Shown here: piece after piece, positions 58,645 through 64,000 of the stretch | Layout of the letters: each line of letters opens with the position of its first letter | How positions within the stretch are numbered: position 1 is the first letter of the stretch | From: Chrysemys picta bellii | Lineage: Eukaryota; Chordata; Testudines; Emydidae | Length of the DNA: 64,000 nucleotides | Reading direction: 5' to 3' | Assembly: GCF_011386835.1 (NCBI RefSeq) | Contig: NC_088796.1 | Coordinates: 82,729,468-82,793,467, forward strand | Made by a program: the position numbers and the translations under genes | The notes under the pieces: model-generated | The model's database searches: none | What the model was told of the DNA's origin: nothing | The model's input: the letters and a program-made list of their open reading frames with translations, nothing else

Positions 58645-58889
58645 TAAGAGTTCAATCTAATTCCCATTGAAGTCAGTAAGAGTTTTTTTCCATTCACATA
58701 ATGGGAGCTGGATCACACTTAACATCACTAATATTATTCCGGTCATGCATTCCTAATGCATATGCAATCCCCAGTGAGGTCACTGGGAATCTTGGCTGTA
58801 AAGGACTGATTCTTAGTTCTCTGCAACTGTTAGTGAACTTAGAGTGAACTTGACCCCTCTGCAGAGATCCCACAGAAGGCCCTATGTAC

Positions 58890-60235
58890 CATTTAAGATC
58901 CCTTTGTAACTCTTTGCAGTCAGCTTTGGACTTACTTATCTTGAGTAATTTTCATAGAATCATAGGACTGGAAGGGACCTCAAGAGGTCATCTAGTCCAG
59001 TCCCCTGCACTCATGGCAGGACAAGTATTATCTAGACCATCCCTGACAGGTGTTTTGTCTAGCCTGCTCTTAATCTCCAATGATGGAGATTCCACAACGT
59101 CCCTAGGCAATTTATTGCACTGCTTAACCAACCTGATAGTTATGAAGTTTTTCCAAATGTCCAACCTAAACCGCCCTTGCTGCAATTTAAGCTCATTGTT
59201 TCTTGTTCTATTCTCAGAGGTTAACAACAGCAATTTTCCTCCCTCCTTCTTGTAGCAACTTTTTATGTACTTGAAAACTGTTGTCATGACCCCTCTGTCT
59301 TCTCTTCTCCAGACTAAACAAACCCAAGTTTTTCAATCTTCTCTTATAGCTCATATTTTCTAGACCTAGATCATATTTTCAAGATCATTTTTGTTGCTCT
59401 TCTCTGGACTTTCTCCAATTTGTCCACATCTTTCCTGAAATGTGGCCCCCAGAACTGGACACAGTACTCCAGTTCAGACCAAATCAGTGTGGAGTGGAGC
59501 AGAAGAATTACTTCTCCTGTCTTGCTTAAAACACTCCTGCTAATACATCCCAGAACGATGTTTGCTTTTTTTGCAACAGTGTTACAGTGTTGACTCTCAT
59601 TTAGCCTATGATCCACTCTGACCCCCAGATCCCTTCCCCAGTCCTCCTTCCTAGGCAGTCATTTCCCATTTTGTATGTGCGCAACTTATTGTTCCTTCCT
59701 AACTGGAGTACTTTGCATTTATTGAATTTCATCCTATTTACTTCAGACCATTTCTCCCGTTAGTCCAGATCATTTTGAATTTCAATCCTAGCCCCCAAAG
59801 CACTTGCAACTCCTCTCAACTTGGTATTGGCCACAATCTTTATAAGTTACTCTCAATGCCATTATCTAAATCATTGATGAAGATATTGAAAAGAACTGGA
59901 CCCAGAACAGCAAACTTTGCCACCTTATTGTTTACCCCCTTTTCCTGATCATTTATAAATATATGTGGAACAGGATCGGTCCCCGTACAGATCCTTGCTA
60001 TCTTTTAACCAGTTCCTAATCCATGAGAGGGCCTTCTTTCTTATCCCATGACTGCCTACTTTGCTTAAGAGCCTTTGGTAAGGAGTCTTGTCAAAAGCTT
60101 TCTGAATGTCCAAGTACACTATATCCACTGGATCACCCTTGTCCACTTGTTTGTTGCCCCCCCACCCCCTCAAATAATTCTAATAGATTGGAGAAGCATG
60201 GTTTCGTTTTACAAAAGCCATATTGACTGTAACAT
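58890..60235 (-). mobile_element. Antisense CR1 fragment interrupted by another CR1
   Basis: The outer element comprises 58890-58951 (AGATCCCTTTGTAACTC, CTTATCTTGAGTAATTTT) and resumes at about 59908 (GCAAACTTTGCCACC, TGTTTACCCCC) to 60235 (CATGGTTTCGTTTTACAAAA). These halves are contiguous in the CR1 at 1.7-5.35 kb (2610-2730), so 58952-59907 is an insertion. A minus-strand frame at 59949-60173 has DIVYLDIQKAFDKTPYQRLL from the RT. Confidence 0.9.
58952..59907 (-). mobile_element. Inner CR1 3' copy inserted in the outer CR1
   Basis: It starts with CATAGAATCATAGGACTGG, AGGGACCTCAAGAGGTCATC and TAGTCCAGTCCCCTGC, the complement of a CR1 3' terminus of a different subfamily. Minus-strand frames at 58988-59287 and 59371-59616 carry the C-terminal RT region (KKANIVLGCISRS, VQFWGPHFRKDVDKLEKVQR). 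The right border near 59907 is judged from where the outer element resumes. Confidence 0.9.
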
Positions 60236-63200
60236 TTAAGTTTAATTTTAGTTTTTAGGAGGGATATAATCTTATGCCTCAGGATGTTAGTCAATCACTG
60301 ACTGACAAAGATTAAGAAACTTTCCCTATGGGCAGTTTATTCCATAATTGTTTTCATGCACATTCCTCTGAAGAATCTGGTAGTTGCTACCATCAGATAG
60401 GATAATAAATTACATGGACCTCTGGGCCTATGCTTGTGCCATCTCTTTGCACTGGAGTGTGAAGTTTAACCTAAATGATACTACAAGCTAGATAAACAGA
60501 AATGCTTCTTCCTGATGTTCACTGGGTTAAAAAGGGTGGTTGTTTTTTAAACCATCCAGTATAATGTTTAAAACAGTTCATTGTAGTTTTCTGTGTTTTC
60601 CAAAGTTTAAAATCATTAATGTTAATACCTGAAAAAATAGATTGATTTTCATGAAGTACAGTAGAAGAAAATGCATATCTTGTTTATTATTGACATTTCA
60701 TTTCAATTTATACAGAAAAGAGTGGCTAACTATGGTTCTGTTCCCTTTAAATTATTTAAAGATACAATTATTACAAATTGCAACTCTGTCCATTTCACCC
60801 AAACCCCAGAACCAAAAGACTATTGGCAGAACATAGACAATAACAAAAAAAAAAAAAAAAAAAAATCACCACCACTCACCACATCTGTTAAAGCAGGGAG
60901 AATAGATGGACTCTGCTGTGTGCCCTAAAGGTCAACAGTTCCAGGCTATTTGAACTTATAAAATAATAACAATGGCTTTTGCCAGTCAGCTTATATAATG
61001 GTGAAGAATTAATAACTCAATGGACTTTTTAAATGCTAATAGAACTATGAGTCTCTTTTATTGTGTAATTAGATAAACACCATTTAGAAATACAAAATTA
61101 TGACTTTTAAGACTTACTGTGGGGAATATCAGTTTGTTATGCCTCCCATCCATTCCTCTGAGAATTATTTCATTGCTAGAAGCAGATGGTGATTTTTAAA
61201 CCCACTGCTATTTTGGTGTGCGTTTTTTAAAGGAAAAAAAGCCTAAAAATAGACCTACGTTACCATACCCTGCAAAAATATGTTGTCAGCTCTTTACTCT
61301 GCTGGGCTGAAAACAAATCTGTCAGCAATTTCTTTGGGTTAAAGTATCTGTACACTTGTGATTTTTTTTTTAAAGAAAGCTTTTTAAGTGATTTTGTAAG
61401 AGAGTCCATTTAAAGCTTTAAGTGTCAACAAATTACTATCTGTTGTTGTAAAGACACTTTATCAGATTGATGAGACCTTCTCTTCCATTAATGTCGTGGA
61501 GCAACTGCATGAATTACACTTTAAAGTCTGAATGAGCCTGAAATTAACAGCTTCAGCTCTGCTGAATAGACACTCAGACACACCCAGTTATGTGTAACTA
61601 TGAAAACTAAAATGGGAGTGTGAGTTATGTGTGTGGGAAAAGCCTTCATAATAGGTCTTATTCAACTAGGGCTTTTACTTCTCTTTTAAAATCATTTGTT
61701 GGAGTAGAGCTGTGGTTTGATGAAGTAGCTACTGGATGACAGAGAAAGGGGGGAGGTTGGCTGTGCTTTTAGTCAGCTTACATAACAGTAAGAGAATATA
61801 CTATTTTTCAGAAGTACCTATGGGTCAACTGTGTAGCACTATTACTTCAGTTCTTGATGGTTGTCACTCTGGGCAGTTCCTGTGCAGAGAGGAATCAAAT
61901 GTAAGCCTTTCAGGTAAAGAAATGAATAAGTATTGTTATCTATACAGTACCATTAGTGAAGATAGCCCTGAACAATAGGTGCAGGGTGCTGAACAAACAA
62001 CAGGTTCTTGGGTCACCTTGGGGTAGGGTGTTGCTATTGTTGTAAAAAATATAAATATACTGAATGTTATATAATCAGGCAGTATTATATCAACAGACCT
62101 CAATTCCTCAAGGCCAGATCTTGTAAGTGCATAGCATCCGTCCTAGAGTCTAGGGAGCTCAGCAGTTGTCAGGATCAGGCATTTATTTTGCCTCATCATT
62201 TATAAGCTATTTAAAAGAAAAGAGTTCAACACATTATGCTCCAAAACATAATTCCTGATTTCTATTCAGCATCCTTTGTTTTTCGTGTGTGTGTGTGTGT
62301 TTAAATTTTGTTAGTAATCCTGAGCCCTCAGTAAGCCACCCAAGGGTTGGGGTATATGGCTGTAGACTTGCACATTAGCTCTAGCTACTGCAAACCTAGT
62401 CCAGCTGCATAACTAAACTTTGGAAGCTGTGTGCCTAGTGCAACCCATCGATGGCTCTGCCAGGGACTACAGCCACACAACAATACTAGTAAGCTTTGAC
62501 TCCCCCTGCTGACCCTGTCAGCTCTCCTTTCCCTCACCTGGTGTTCCTGGGTCCTGGTGGAAGAATGATCCAGTAGTAAGGGCCATGGAAGTAATCAAGG
62601 AGGGGCAGTCAAAGTGATAATGGATTTGGGTTCTGATATGAAGCACGGAGCAAAGCTGGGATTGGAAGAGGAAATGAATACGAACAGAAGACAGACAATG
62701 GCAGCAGTAGCAGACTATGAAATCTTCAGAGGCATGATTGTTTTGTAATGTTTGTACAGCTCCAAGCGCAATGGGGTGCCTATTGTATTTGTAATACAAA
62801 TAAATAATAATAAGGGAAGGATGCAGGCCAGACATTAGCTTGAGGATGAGAGACTGATACATATGAGAGGAACCAACAGCTTTTACATCAGTAGCAGTGA
62901 GGAAGGAGGAGGGAAAATGGACACATCACACTGTCTATACCAGTTAGATAATTATTGAGGACAAGCTGTAGCATTTTTTTAAGCCAAAGAAACAGATTAT
63001 TTTTACAGAATATTCAGTCTCAGAATGCAGAAAATAGTATTTCTTAACATCTTTCTGAAGGTGGTTCAGGCAGTTCTGATCTTTTCCATTGCTCTTTAGA
63101 GAGTGGAAGGGGAAAGCATAGGTGGGTTACGTGGTTCCATGTGATTAAGTGACAAGATGGCATAGAAGAACCTTCATTTTCACAAAAAGTAGCAAAGAAA

Positions 63201-63579
63201 AGAAGTGCAGAATTAAAATAATTTGATATACAAAGAGATTCCAGTTTTATATTTCAATGGTGAGATGTTAGTAGAGTTTTATATAAAAAAACAAACAAAC
63301 AAACAAACAAAAAACGTTTGTTAGCCTGCCAGCTCCACATATGTCTCATTCTTTCCCACCACAAGTCCCATCTATCCCTGACTTATCTCCTTTGTAAGAC
63401 CTGCTCCTGCTCCAACCTGCAACACTTTTACTCTCCGAGCACTGATCGCCCTGGAACACTGCAGTAATGCATGGTTGTCTGGAGAGCCTCCAAACTACTC
63501 TCCCACTAGCAGCAGGTTTTTCTGGTAGGAGCACTTGGATACTGCAGTGATGTCACCAGTCCCAAAACCTGAGATAAGA
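60236..63579. other. Intergenic sequence, no gene seen
   Basis: AT-rich DNA. It has an A run at 60844-60864, a (TG)n stretch near 62286-62300, an (AAAC)n run at 63288-63314 and a repeat piece at 62735-62815 (TGTTTGTACAGCTCC, AATGGGGTGCC) matching 23592-23660. No exon or RNA gene is visible. Confidence 0.45.
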
Positions 63580-63880
63580 AGGGCCTGGTAATGGAACTCC
63601 CTAGCCAAGACAGTTGAAGTTAAAGTTAGATAAATCCAATCTTGAAATACAATGTAGTTTCTTAGCTGTGAGAGTGTTTAAGCATTGAAACGGGAAATGG
63701 TAGACTGACCATCGCTTGAAGTCTTTAAGACAAGTGATATCTTTTTAAACAATATGCTTTAATCCGGCTTCTGGGAGAAATCCTGTGGACTGTGAGTGTG
63801 GGGGGCGGGAGGAGGAGGGAGAGGGGACAGGCTGGGAGGTCTTAATGGTCCCCTCTGGCCTTGGAATCTGTGAATCTGAG
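63580..63880 (+). mobile_element. Old CR1/L3-type 3' fragment, sense
   Basis: It contains GGTAGACTGACCATCGCTTG, AAGTCTTTAAGACAAG and, after a G-rich stretch, GGTCCCCTCTGGCCTTGGAA followed by TCTGTGAATCTG, which resembles the 3' ends of old CR1/L3 LINEs. It is highly diverged and the left border is uncertain. Sequence beyond 63880 to the window end shows nothing recognisable. Confidence 0.7.
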
Positions 63881-64000
63881 TTTCCAGTTCATTCCTTCCT
63901 TCATGGGCTGTGGGAAAAACAGGATTGGCAACATAACCCACAACATTCTTGTAACACTTGCAGCTCTACGTTAAGATAATGACTATAATCAAATCTCATG

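Noticed and set aside
1..64000. CRISPR arrays, bacterial operons, riboswitches or origins
   Set aside because: The sequence is vertebrate nuclear DNA with introns and LINE/SINE/hAT repeats; no regularly spaced short repeats of CRISPR type were seen.

Overview
The window is vertebrate nuclear DNA, most likely from a cryptodiran turtle. Three things point that way: several CR1 LINEs on both strands, a tRNA-derived SINE whose tail resembles CR1 (the design known from tortoise/cryptodiran SINEs), and many hAT-type non-autonomous DNA transposons alongside Penelope-like sequence. The species assignment is inferred from repeat content and was not checked against a database. Nothing bacterial is present: no operons, CRISPR arrays or origins.

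The only host gene I can support is AUH (3-methylglutaconyl-CoA hydratase, mitochondrial leucine breakdown), on the + strand. Its last four coding exons lie at 38663-38850, 42124-42174, 44830-44877 and 47546-47623. They have consensus splice sites, compatible phases and a TAG stop, followed by a 3' UTR with a poly(A) signal at 48079-48084. I did not see the preceding exon, so 1-38662 is read as AUH intron and everything after about 48.1 kb as intergenic.

Layout: 1-38.6 kb is intron loaded with transposable elements. It holds a long antisense CR1 (1.7-5.35 kb) carrying a SINE and a hAT MITE; a GC-rich hAT (6.9-7.2 kb); a palindromic hAT element with two inverted transposase C-termini (16.2-18.1 kb); a mariner-like MITE (19.7-19.9 kb); a sense CR1 with esterase-like, endonuclease and RT remnants (19.9-23.2 kb); a deleted CR1 with an open 213-codon frame (26.1-27.0 kb); a hAT/MITE cluster with a C-rich minisatellite (30.2-31.9 kb); and a CR1 split by a palindromic Penelope-like insertion (34.3-36.3 kb). 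38.6-48.1 kb is the AUH 3' portion, whose introns carry short palindromic MITEs and a 931-bp GC-rich hAT ending 98 bp before the terminal exon. 48.1-64 kb is intergenic, with two related hairpin-rich MITEs, an element containing inverted tRNA-like arms, a hAT copy at 57.5-58.2 kb, a CR1 nested in a CR1 at 58.9-60.2 kb and simple repeats.

No new multi-gene system is visible. The most interesting structures are palindromic or nested mobile elements and a three-copy repeat family I cannot name. Most long open frames in the GC-rich stretches are compositional artefacts.
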